Shown here in pieces: positions 1 to 5,495 of a stretch of DNA of 9,482 bases. The DNA is taken from NCBI GenBank assembly GCA_016210805.1, contig JACQTL010000341.1, positions 1 through 9,482 of the forward strand, written 5' to 3'. Under the pieces are notes generated by a model. It had not been told where the DNA came from and did not search any database. It saw only the letters and a program-made list of their open reading frames with translations. Both the position numbers and the translations under genes were made by a program. Position 1 is the first letter of the stretch. Every line of letters starts with the position of its first letter. The stretch is from Actinomycetota bacterium (GTDB lineage: Bacteria; Actinomycetota; UBA4738; G016210805).

Positions 1-36
1 ACCCAGAGGTCGCAGGTTCAAATCCTGCCCCCGCGA
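1..36 (+). tRNA. 3' part of a tRNA, probably initiator tRNA-fMet (5' end outside window)
   Basis: The window opens at about tRNA position 38. Bases 2-6 (CCCAG) are the 3' side of the anticodon stem and 7-11 (AGGTC) the variable loop. A perfect five-pair T stem lies at 12-16 and 24-28 around the loop TTCAAAT; 29-35 (CCCCGCG) is the 3' acceptor strand and A36 the discriminator. No CCA follows (CGA instead), so the CCA would be added by enzyme. The anticodon is not visible. Initiator identity is inferred from three features known from bacterial tRNA-fMet: the CCC that makes the three G-C pairs of the anticodon stem, the TTCAAAT loop with its extra A, and the CCCCGC acceptor strand. The tRNA call is firm; the isotype is likely but unproven. 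G72 would pair with C1, whereas many initiators have a mismatch there. Confidence 0.8.
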
Positions 37-47
37 CGAACGAAAGG

Positions 48-80
48 GAAGCCGCAGGTCACCGGCCTGCGGCTTCTTTC
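48..80 (+). terminator. Intrinsic terminator of the tRNA gene
   Basis: GAAGCCGCAGG (48-58) pairs perfectly over 11 bases with CCTGCGGCTTC (66-76) around a seven-base loop. It is followed by TTTC, giving a short T tract together with the T residues at the end of the stem. It starts 12 bases after the tRNA discriminator base, as expected for a rho-independent terminator ending the tRNA transcript. Confidence 0.85.
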
Positions 81-99
81 ACGAGCGCGCAAGGCCCCC

Positions 100-119
100 C
101 CGATCTGCAAACGGATCGG
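100..119. other. Hairpin between the tRNA terminator and the vapC stop
   Basis: CCGATC (100-105) pairs with GATCGG (114-119) around eight bases. It is flanked by a run of seven C (95-101) and a run of seven G (127-133) that could extend the structure. It lies about 60 bases past the vapC stop codon on that gene's strand, so it may be a 3'-end structure of the vapBC transcript. There is no T tract, so calling it a terminator would be speculative. Confidence 0.3.
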
Positions 120-176
120 ACACAGCGGGGGGGCGGGCCGACGCGAACGTGATCCCACGGCGGCTGCCCGGCCGAT

Positions 177-611
177 CTAGGCGAAGGGGTTCTCGATCAC
201 GACGCCAGCAAGGCGCCGTCCCGGTTGCAGATCCTCGGTCACGAGCCGTGAGGCACCGGCGCGGTGGGCCGCTTGAACGATCAGCGCGTCCCAGAACGAC
301 AACCCGTGGCGCTCCTCGAGCTCGGAAGCGGCGAGGATGAGCGCCACGTCGACCTGGACCACCGGCCACGCGGCGTAGGCCGCCACCACGTCCCGGGCCG
401 TCTTGGCCTTCATGGGGGGGTCGAACTTCCTGGTCACGAGCACGTAGAACTCCTGCAGCACCTGCGTGCTCAGGACGCCGGATCGCGTCCTCCACAGTGC
501 ATCGAGCAGCGCGTGAGCAGCGGGCCGCCGCCGCGTCTCCGAGAGGTCGTGCGCGTAGACCAGGACGTTGGTGTCGACGAAGGTGAGCCGCGCACCGCGT
601 GGGGTCGTCAC
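177..611 (-). CDS. vapC: VapC-family PIN-domain ribonuclease toxin
   Basis: This is a 144-residue PIN-domain protein, the usual size for a VapC toxin. The four acidic positions of the metal-dependent nuclease site are visible: D13 in FVDTNVLVYAHD, E54 in VLQEFY, D108 in SFWDALIV, and the E126-D127 pair in LVTEDLQ. The start chosen is GTG at 611. It overlaps the antitoxin stop by four bases (GTGA), which indicates translational coupling; an upstream in-frame ATG at 692 would add 27 low-complexity residues inside the antitoxin gene and is less likely. VapC toxins are known to cut specific RNAs, several of them initiator tRNA, and are held inactive by VapB. The target of this one cannot be read from sequence. 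The frame runs intact to a TAG stop. Confidence in the family is high. Confidence 0.9.
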   Translation of the reverse strand: MTTPRGARLTFVDTNVLVYAHDLSETRRRPAAHALLDALWRTRSGVLSTQVLQEFYVLVTRKFDPPMKAKTARDVVAAYAAWPVVQVDVALILAASELEERHGLSFWDALIVQAAHRAGASRLVTEDLQPGRRLAGVVIENPFA

Positions 612-841
612 CGCTCGTACAGGTCTTCGCGGCGCCAGCGGCGACCACCACCCGCCTGGACGTCGCCCATGGCCTTGCGAGCCCGGCGCCACGCCTCCTC
701 GTAGCGGTCCTCGGCCTCGACGAGGTCCTCGAGCTGGCGGGCAACGAGCGCGCTGACCGAGGTTCCACGCCTCGCCGCTAGGACCTTTGCGCGGTGGATG
801 ATCTCCTCATCGACCTGCAGCGTGAGGTTGCGCTTACCCAT
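608..841 (-). CDS. vapB: VapB-type ribbon-helix-helix antitoxin
   Basis: This is a 77-residue protein. Its N-terminus, about residues 3-43 (KRNLTLQVDEEI then helices around LAARRGTSVSALVARQLEDL), has the strand-helix-helix pattern of Arc/MetJ-type DNA-binding antitoxins. The basic and acidic tail (RRWRREDLYER, 67-77) fits the segment that inserts into the toxin in this family. It starts with ATG at 841, with GGGGAG about five bases upstream. Its TGA overlaps the GTG of the toxin gene in the classic antitoxin-first order, so one mRNA should carry both. By analogy with the family, the dimer neutralises VapC and represses its own promoter. A candidate operator palindrome lies at 863-875. Intact and typical. 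Confidence 0.88.
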   Translation of the reverse strand: MGKRNLTLQVDEEIIHRAKVLAARRGTSVSALVARQLEDLVEAEDRYEEAWRRARKAMGDVQAGGGRRWRREDLYER

Positions 842-862
842 CTGAGCTCCCCAATCCTTTCA

Positions 863-875
863 CTGTGCTCCACAG
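863..875. promoter_or_regulatory. Candidate VapB operator palindrome
   Basis: CTGTG-CTC-CACAG is a perfect five-base inverted repeat with a three-base centre, 22-34 bases upstream of the vapB start codon, where an autoregulatory site of a ribbon-helix-helix antitoxin would be expected. No convincing -10 box could be assigned around it, so the regulatory role is inferred from position and symmetry only. Confidence 0.4.
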
Positions 876-928
876 CCAAGCGTGTGGGAGCCCAAATCCG
901 CGGTGAATTGGCGGAGTGGCGCGAACCG

Positions 929-1474
929 TCAGCGGCTCCGGTCGGGCCTCCCTGGGGCGCCGCGCAACCACTCTCCCAGCGACACCCGAGGCTCCCCGGC
1001 CGGCTCATCGCCCTCTTCTCCGGTGTCGTCTGCCCACCGGCGCCCGTACTGGTCGGGCATCCACCCCCACCCCCAGATCGGGACGGGTTTGGGTGGAACC
1101 ACTCCACAGGCTTCGACGGGGTCCACGTCGTCCGCCTCGACCTCACATGCGTGGGTCCAGTCGTCGCCGAGGTCGAACACATAGACGAAGCGGTCGCCGG
1201 GGCGCAGTGCCTCGCCAACATTTAGGGCCTGCTCGTCCACGATGCCGAGGTCGTCCCAGTCGGGATCCGGGTCCGAGATTCGCCGGCCATCGGCGAGCTC
1301 GAACATGTGGAGGTGGGCGAGGTCCCAGCGGGCGAAGGCGGCGTCGATGGCCTCGGCCAGGTCGGCGAACGTGTGCCGCGGTCCGACCAGCATGGTCCGA
1401 CCGGGTGGCGGATCGGACACGATATCCCTTCCGCCCACGAGCTCCACTCGGATGGCGATCCAGTTCCCGGGCAT
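929..1474 (-). CDS. pRiA4b Orf3-like domain protein
   Basis: This is a 181-residue protein matching the plasmid pRiA4b Orf3-like family (Pfam PRiA4_ORF3 type). The family signatures are HTFADLAEAIDAAFARWDLAHLHMF (34-58), then RPGDRFVYVFDLGDDWTHACEVE (91-113), equivalent to the family's 'Y-x-Y/F-D-x-GDxW-xH' core, and GWGWMPDQYGRRW (135-147) near the C-terminus. The family is common on plasmids, in transposon passenger regions and in chromosomes; its biochemical role is unresolved, so none is assigned. The start is ATG at 1472-1474 with only a weak upstream Shine-Dalgarno (GGTAAGG). It ends 87 bases before vapB on the same strand, so read-through into vapBC is possible. The length is at the short end of the family but the domain appears complete. 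Confidence 0.85.
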   Translation of the reverse strand: MPGNWIAIRVELVGGRDIVSDPPPGRTMLVGPRHTFADLAEAIDAAFARWDLAHLHMFELADGRRISDPDPDWDDLGIVDEQALNVGEALRPGDRFVYVFDLGDDWTHACEVEADDVDPVEACGVVPPKPVPIWGWGWMPDQYGRRWADDTGEEGDEPAGEPRVSLGEWLRGAPGRPDRSR

Positions 1475-1707
1475 GCCCGGACCTTACCGGTCCCCGACAG
1501 ACCGCACACCCCGCCGACGGATCGCCGGGCAGCTTCCGTCGGTGCCGAGGCTCACGGTCTCTGCGGGATCCGGTGATCACCCCCTCGAGGGCCCGGTGGT
1601 CCGGGGGTTGGCCTATTGACGTCGCAGCCGTGGAGAGGGAGATACCCGGTCTGGGGGAAGCGCGCGCGGAGATCGTCGGGCGGCCGTGGCCGAGGAGATC
1701 GAGGGGA
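1475..1707. other. 233-base gap with clustered palindromes and possible gene debris
   Basis: This is the longest stretch without an intact gene. It holds an inverted repeat CCGACGG/CCGTCGG (1514-1520 and 1536-1542, 15-base spacer), three abutting palindromic elements at 1572-1605 (listed separately), and, from about 1618, a plus-strand stretch that reads like helical protein but changes frame near 1680 and stops at 1751 inside the methyltransferase gene on the other strand. No clear promoter for the minus-strand gene at 929-1474 was recognised here. Confidence 0.5.
1572..1605. repeat. Three consecutive palindromes
   Basis: GGTGATCACC (1572-1581) is a perfect 10-base palindrome. It is directly followed by the perfect palindrome CCCTCGAGGG (1582-1591) and then by the hairpin CCCGG-TGGT-CCGGG (1592-1605). 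The cluster lies about 100 bases upstream of the pRiA4b-like gene start and about 100 bases past the methyltransferase stop. It could be an operator, a transcript-end structure or a recombination site; the sequence does not decide. Confidence 0.6.
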
Positions 1708-2448
1708 TCATGGCCGTGTGGGGAACGGGTCCTCCCCGCGCCGACGGGTGATCTGGCGGTCGTGAGAGAGCTCGATCCGCTGGATGAGGTTGAATCTCCA
1801 GGGCCAGCGCCAGGGGGTCGCGCCCACCACCCGAAGGGGAGAGCCTCGTGCGTGCTCGACCGGGTCGGGCGCGTGCCTGTGGAATGGGACCACCCCGGGC
1901 CGGAGGTCCCAGACTAGGGCCCTGGCGCCCGGGCGCAACACCCGGCCGATCTCGGCCAGGCCCGCCGTCGGGTCGGCCCAGTGGTGCATCGACAACGTGC
2001 TGACGACCAGGTCGAACGATCCGTCCGGGAACGCGAGCGAGGCCACGTCGCCAACCAGGAACGATGGCCGGCGCCCGTCGCCGTCCCCCGGACGGTCGGC
2101 GTTGGCGCGGGCGCGCTCGATCATGGCCGGATCGAGGTCGAGACCGGTCACGTCGAGGCCGTGCTGGCGGGCCAGCCGGATCGACAGGCGGCCGGGCCCG
2201 CAACCCACCTCGAGCACCCGCGCACCTTCGGGGGCGACCGCCGCGACGTCGGCGGCGACGCGCCCGAGGAGCGATCCGAGCACGAGCCGGTGCGCGACCG
2301 CGTCGTAGACGGCGGCATCGCCGACGAGGATCCCCCCCGGCACCCGTCGCCCCCGGGCAGAACCCCGCCGGTGTCGCACGACCGCGACCGCCGCGGCGAC
2401 CCCCGCGGCCGCCCCGAGCAGGACCCCGTACCTTCGAGGTCGACCCAT
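1708..2448 (-). CDS. Membrane-anchored class I SAM-dependent methyltransferase
   Basis: This is a 246-residue protein with a Rossmann methyltransferase domain. Motif I is VLEVGCGPG (78-86), followed by the acidic loop TGLDLDPAMIERA (101-113), GDVASLAFPDGSFDLVVSTLSMHHW (133-157, the UbiE/Methyltransf_11-type motif II region) and GRVLRPGARALVWD (168-181). The N-terminus (about 7-24, GVLLGAAAGVAAAVAVV) is a hydrophobic helix next to arginines, suggesting a membrane anchor with the catalytic domain in the cytoplasm. ATG at 2446-2448 is preferred because GGGGGC lies about six bases upstream; an in-frame GTG at 2466 would add six residues. The substrate cannot be told from sequence; relatives act on quinones, lipids or small metabolites. 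It stands apart from its neighbours, with a 77-base gap upstream to the permease remnant. Confidence 0.85.
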   Translation of the reverse strand: MGRPRRYGVLLGAAAGVAAAVAVVRHRRGSARGRRVPGGILVGDAAVYDAVAHRLVLGSLLGRVAADVAAVAPEGARVLEVGCGPGRLSIRLARQHGLDVTGLDLDPAMIERARANADRPGDGDGRRPSFLVGDVASLAFPDGSFDLVVSTLSMHHWADPTAGLAEIGRVLRPGARALVWDLRPGVVPFHRHAPDPVEHARGSPLRVVGATPWRWPWRFNLIQRIELSHDRQITRRRGEDPFPTRP

Positions 2449-2542
2449 CACGGCGCCCCCATGCACCGAGGCCCGGCCGTCGGACCTGGCCCAAGCTTAC
2501 GGCCGTCGGCCAGCCTGGTGAACCGAGCGGCTCGGGTCGTCC

Positions 2543-2875
2543 TCACAGGTAGGCGAGGGCTTCGCGGACGGTGATGTCGGGAGGCACGGGTTGCCGCCGC
2601 ATCCATGGCGAGTATGGCACCGAGGGTGACGAGTGCGATCCAGATGCCGGCGGCCAGGATGGAGATCCGGTAGGGCAGCCGCGCGTTCATGAAGAGGTTG
2701 GCGAGCCCGGCGCCCAGGACCGCCGTGAGCCCCAGCGCCGGGATGACGCCACCAGGCAGCTGGCCAGGGCGAGGAAGACCCCTTCGGCGACGACGACGCG
2801 CCGCACGGCCCTGAGAGGTGCCCCGATGGCGTGTAAGACGCCGAGCTCTCGGTTCCGATCTAGGACACTTGGCGC
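2543..2875 (-). pseudogene. Decayed C-terminal part of an FtsX/MacB-type ABC permease
   Basis: Three consecutive frames on the minus strand together spell the last ~110 residues of an FtsX-like permease. Frame one (from about 2875) gives VLDRNRELGVLHAIGAP then LRAVRRVVVAEGVFLALASCLVA, the conserved cytoplasmic loop and start of the next helix. Frame two (about 2755-2590) gives ALGLTAVLGAGLANLFMNARLPYR and ISILAAGIWIALVTLGAILA, two hydrophobic segments around an outer loop. Frame three ends DITVREALAYL and a TGA at 2545-2543, the typical family C-terminus. At least two frameshifts are needed, and an in-frame TGA at 2878-2876 removes the rest of the protein. So this is a truncated, frameshifted remnant and not a working gene. 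It follows the intact exporter operon on the same strand but belongs to a different permease family. Confidence 0.75.
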
Positions 2876-2907
2876 TCATCGACGAGGCCAGGCTGTCGGT
2901 TCGTCGG

Positions 2908-3666
2908 TCACTCGTCGGTGAACCGGTAGGCGAGGGCAGCAACCACGGAGACCATGGCCAGCCACGCCGCGCCGATGAGGATCTGACTGCCGTAGTCCGT
3001 GATGGGTGCGCCGGTGAGGGCGATGCCCCGGATGGCTTCGATGAGGGCGGTGTGGGGCACGACGTACGGGACGATGTCGGGGAGCGGACCGGGGAGGGCA
3101 GCGATCGGGAAGATCACCCCGGAGAAGCCGAACATGAGGAACGAGACGGTGCTCCCCACGTTGGTGGCGGTTTGCGGGTTGGGAGTGAGCCCGGCGATGC
3201 CGAAGGCCATGATGATGGAGGTAACGGCCACCACCGCGATGAGGGGGATCAGCCAAAGCAGGTTGGCGGTCAGCGCGATCTTGCCGCCAACCAGTCTGCC
3301 GATGGCGAGCACCAGCGTCGACGCCACCACCCCCAACCCTACGTAGCTGAGAGCCTGGACCGCGATGAGCCTGAACGGAGAAAGGGGCGTGGTGGCCAGC
3401 CTCTTGAGGATGCCGCGGGCCTTGTAGCTGGCGGCGACCGCCACCGTGATGTCCTGGATCTGGTAGACCATCAAGAAGACGGCGAACCCGGGGAGGACGA
3501 AGTCGAAGAACCGGATGGTCTCGGTTTCGACGCCGAAGTCGAGGTCCTCGATGAGACCGAAGAAGGCGATGTAGAGGCTGGCGGTGACGATGGCGAAGAT
3601 CACGCCCCGGGAGCGGAGCATCATCTTCCAGCTGGCCCGGAACAGGGGCAGGGTCGGTGCGGTCAT
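2908..3666 (-). CDS. ABC-2 type transporter permease (second subunit)
   Basis: This is a 252-residue integral membrane protein of the ABC-2 permease family used in drug and polyketide exporters. It has about six hydrophobic segments, roughly 22-38, 55-75, 102-124, 134-160, 172-192 and 228-247. The cytoplasmic loop motif YKARGILKRLATTPLSP (81-97), which contacts the ATPase in this family, and TPNPQTATNVGS (161-172) are conserved with the first permease gene. It starts with ATG at 3666, seven bases after the stop of the upstream permease; GGAGG lies in that gap, only two bases from the ATG, within the longer purine run GAGGAGG. It is the last gene of the exporter operon. It probably pairs with the upstream permease as a heterodimer with two ATPase copies; the substrate is unknown. 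Confidence 0.9.
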   Translation of the reverse strand: MTAPTLPLFRASWKMMLRSRGVIFAIVTASLYIAFFGLIEDLDFGVETETIRFFDFVLPGFAVFLMVYQIQDITVAVAASYKARGILKRLATTPLSPFRLIAVQALSYVGLGVVASTLVLAIGRLVGGKIALTANLLWLIPLIAVVAVTSIIMAFGIAGLTPNPQTATNVGSTVSFLMFGFSGVIFPIAALPGPLPDIVPYVVPHTALIEAIRGIALTGAPITDYGSQILIGAAWLAMVSVVAALAYRFTDE

Positions 3667-3673
3667 GGCCTCC

Positions 3674-4435
3674 TCACTTCACGAACCGGTAGGCCCGGGC
3701 CGCCCCCACCAGCAGGACTCCGATCCAGACGGCCCCGATGGCCAGCTCTGACCCGAAGTCGGTGAGGGGTCGACCGTCGAGGAGGGTCCCTCGGACCGTG
3801 GCGATGAGTCCGGTGTAGGGGATGTACCGGGCGAGCTCCTCCAACCAGGTGGGGAAGGCGGCAAGGGGGTAGGCGGCCCCGGTGAGCAGGTAGAGCGGCC
3901 AGTTCGCCGCGGTGTCCAGGGCGTTGGCGTTCTGGGGATTCCTGGTGACCCCGGCGATGATGAACGCCACGCTGAGGCCGGTGAAGGTGACCATCACCAT
4001 CACCGGCAGGACCGCCATCAGCTCGGCGCCCATGCGGATGTCGGCGCCCAGGGCGTTGCCCGCGGCCAGAAAGACGATGAGGGTGAGCATGCCCAGGGTG
4101 GCCCGGGGGATGACCTCCCCCACGATGAGCTGCCCGGGAGTGACGGGGGTCACCGAGATCCTCTTGAGGACCCCCTCGGCCTTGTACGTGGCGATGGTGG
4201 ACAGGAAGGCGTGGGTGTTGCCCAAGGCGACGCCGAGCAGCCCCAGGCCGGTCACCCAGAGGTCGATCAACGATGCCTCCTGCTGGCCGAACTCGAACCG
4301 GATCCGGGAGAACAGCCATACGATGGCGAGAAGGGCTCCCGGGAAGGCGAAGGTGGTGGCCCAGACCTCGCTGGAGCGGAGGATCTGCTTGGTGCTGGCG
4401 GAGACCAGCCGCATCGTGCCGACCGCGGCGGTCAT
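3674..4435 (-). CDS. ABC-2 type transporter permease (first subunit)
   Basis: This is a 253-residue ABC-2 permease with about six membrane segments (near 27-43, 58-78, 103-128, 138-163, 178-196 and 228-248). It carries the coupling-loop motif YKAEGVLKRISVTPVTP (84-100) and TRNPQNANALD (164-174), parallel to positions in the second permease, so the two are probably paralogues. The start chosen is ATG at 4435, whose ATGA overlaps the ATPase stop by four bases and so is translationally coupled; the open frame continues upstream to 4876, but that part is an arginine- and glycine-rich shadow of the ATPase gene. It acts in the cytoplasmic membrane as half of the export channel. Confidence 0.9.
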   Translation of the reverse strand: MTAAVGTMRLVSASTKQILRSSEVWATTFAFPGALLAIVWLFSRIRFEFGQQEASLIDLWVTGLGLLGVALGNTHAFLSTIATYKAEGVLKRISVTPVTPGQLIVGEVIPRATLGMLTLIVFLAAGNALGADIRMGAELMAVLPVMVMVTFTGLSVAFIIAGVTRNPQNANALDTAANWPLYLLTGAAYPLAAFPTWLEELARYIPYTGLIATVRGTLLDGRPLTDFGSELAIGAVWIGVLLVGAARAYRFVK

Positions 4436-5409
4436 TCCCTGAGCTCCCGGCCGGTGAGCTCCAGGAAGACGTCCTCGAGCGTGCCGGGGGCGAGCTCGAG
4501 GCCCCGCAGCTCGACACCTCGCCGCTCCGACCAGTCCAGGAGGGCGCCGACCGCCGTCCTCGGCTCGGTCACCTGGAGCTGGTACGTGACCGGGCCAAGC
4601 ACTCCCGACGGGGCGCCCTCGGTCTTGGCAACCGCTCCGGTCACCCCCGCGAGGGCCGCCAGCTCCTCGGTTTCGACCTCCCGAGCGGCGGCGAACTCGA
4701 TGTGACCCAGACCGTCGAGCCGACCGATCAGGTTGCGGGGGGTGTCGATCGCCCGGATCCGGCCGTGGTCGATGATGGCCACCCGGTCGGCCAGCAGCTC
4801 GGCCTCCTCCATGTAGTGGGTCGTGAGCACGATCGTCTTGCCCTCCCCGCGGTTGAGTCGGCGGAGCAGCTCCCACAGCCCGTGTCTCATCTGCGGGTCC
4901 AGCCCGGCGGTGGGCTCGTCCCGGAACAGGACCTCGGGGTCGTTGACCAGGGCCGCGGCCACCGAGAACCGCCGCTGCTGGCCCCCGGAGAGCTGGCGGA
5001 CGTAGGCCTTCCGCCTGTCAGCAAGGCCCACCAGGTCCAGGAGCTCGCCGGGGGAGCGGCGCCTGGGGTAGAAGGATCCGAACAGCTCCAGGATCTCCTC
5101 GATGGTGAGCAGGCTGAAGTAGGAGGCCGCCTGGAGCTGCACCCCCATCACCCGCTTCACCCGGTCCGGCTCCCGGCGGGGATCGGCCCCCAGGACCCGC
5201 ACCTCCCCCGAGGTCGGCTTGCGGATCCCCTCGATGATCTCCAGGGCGGTGGTCTTGCCCGCCCCGTTGGGACCGAGGAAGCCGAAGAACTCCCCGGCCC
5301 GGACCTGGAAACCGATCCCGTCCAGGGCCCGGAGCGAACCCCCTCCGGGCCGCGGATACACCTTCACGAGGTCCCGGACCTCCACCGCGAGGTGGTCGCC
5401 TGGACTCAT
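4432..5409 (-). CDS. DrrA-like ABC exporter ATP-binding subunit
   Basis: This is a 325-residue ABC ATPase of the daunorubicin-resistance type. It has Walker A GPNGAGKT (46-53), Q-loop near Q91, signature LSGGQ (140-144), Walker B with catalytic E165 and D-loop (VLFRDEPTAGLD, 160-171), and switch H198 in LTTHYMEEAE. The C-terminal extension (about 230-325, ending TLEDVFLELTGRELRE) is typical of exporters working with ABC-2 permeases. It is oddly R163 just before the Walker B Asp, where a hydrophobic residue is normal. It starts with ATG at 5409 with AGGAGGG four bases upstream, and is the first gene of the operon with both permeases. It powers export of an unknown, probably amphipathic or toxic compound. 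A TetR operator overlaps its promoter. Confidence 0.93.
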   Translation of the reverse strand: MSPGDHLAVEVRDLVKVYPRPGGGSLRALDGIGFQVRAGEFFGFLGPNGAGKTTALEIIEGIRKPTSGEVRVLGADPRREPDRVKRVMGVQLQAASYFSLLTIEEILELFGSFYPRRRSPGELLDLVGLADRRKAYVRQLSGGQQRRFSVAAALVNDPEVLFRDEPTAGLDPQMRHGLWELLRRLNRGEGKTIVLTTHYMEEAELLADRVAIIDHGRIRAIDTPRNLIGRLDGLGHIEFAAAREVETEELAALAGVTGAVAKTEGAPSGVLGPVTYQLQVTEPRTAVGALLDWSERRGVELRGLELAPGTLEDVFLELTGRELRE

Positions 5410-5424
5410 GGATCCCTCCTACGA

Positions 5425-5453
5425 TTGCCTTCTACAGTGTAGACATGTACCAT
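5425..5453 (+). promoter_or_regulatory. Candidate promoter of the tetR-type gene
   Basis: TTGCCT (5425-5430) and TACCAT (5448-5453) stand 17 bases apart, a fair match to sigma-70-type boxes. The palindromic operator fills the spacer, so a bound repressor would block it. Transcription would begin near 5460, which excludes the ATG at 5445 as translation start and supports 5496. Confidence 0.5.
5431..5443. promoter_or_regulatory. Operator palindrome for the TetR-type repressor
   Basis: TCTACA-G-TGTAGA is a perfect six-base inverted repeat with a single central base. It lies midway between the divergent exporter and repressor genes. It covers the expected transcription start of the exporter promoter and the spacer of the repressor promoter, so one bound dimer could silence both. 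Binding by the adjacent gene product is inferred from symmetry and position. Confidence 0.75.
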
Positions 5454-5477
5454 AGGACCGACGGGGAGAACCGTCAA
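5449..5477 (-). promoter_or_regulatory. Promoter of the ABC exporter operon
   Basis: Read on the minus strand, TTGACG (5477-5472) and TATGGT (5454-5449) are separated by exactly 17 bases, a good sigma-70-type promoter. The start of transcription would fall at about 5442, inside the TCTACA-G-TGTAGA operator, about 33 bases before the ATPase start codon. Confidence 0.65.
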
Positions 5478-5495
5478 ACCCACCGGGAGCGTGAG

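Noticed and set aside
1618..1751. Possible remnant of a glutamyl-tRNA reductase C-terminus
   Set aside because: The AEEIEGIMAVW ending only loosely recalls that family, and no diagnostic motif is present, so no family was assigned.
916..1917. Plus-strand open frame of 333 codons over the pRiA4b-like gene and methyltransferase end
   Set aside because: Arg/Pro/Gly-rich shadow of the minus-strand genes; only the piece after 1618 looks protein-like, and that is reported as possible debris.
1613..2494. Minus-strand open frame of 293 codons over the methyltransferase
   Set aside because: Arg/Gly/Pro-rich frame in a different register from the methyltransferase, which carries the real motifs.
2818..3765. 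Plus-strand open frame of 315 codons opposite the second permease
   Set aside because: Asp/Glu/Gly/His-rich mirror of a hydrophobic gene, a common artefact of membrane-protein codons read in reverse.
5445..5495. Extended start of the repressor at the ATG at 5445
   Set aside because: This ATG lies within the promoter boxes and next to the operator, has no ribosome site, and the added 17 residues are unlike a TetR N-terminus; 5496 has a GGGAGC site.
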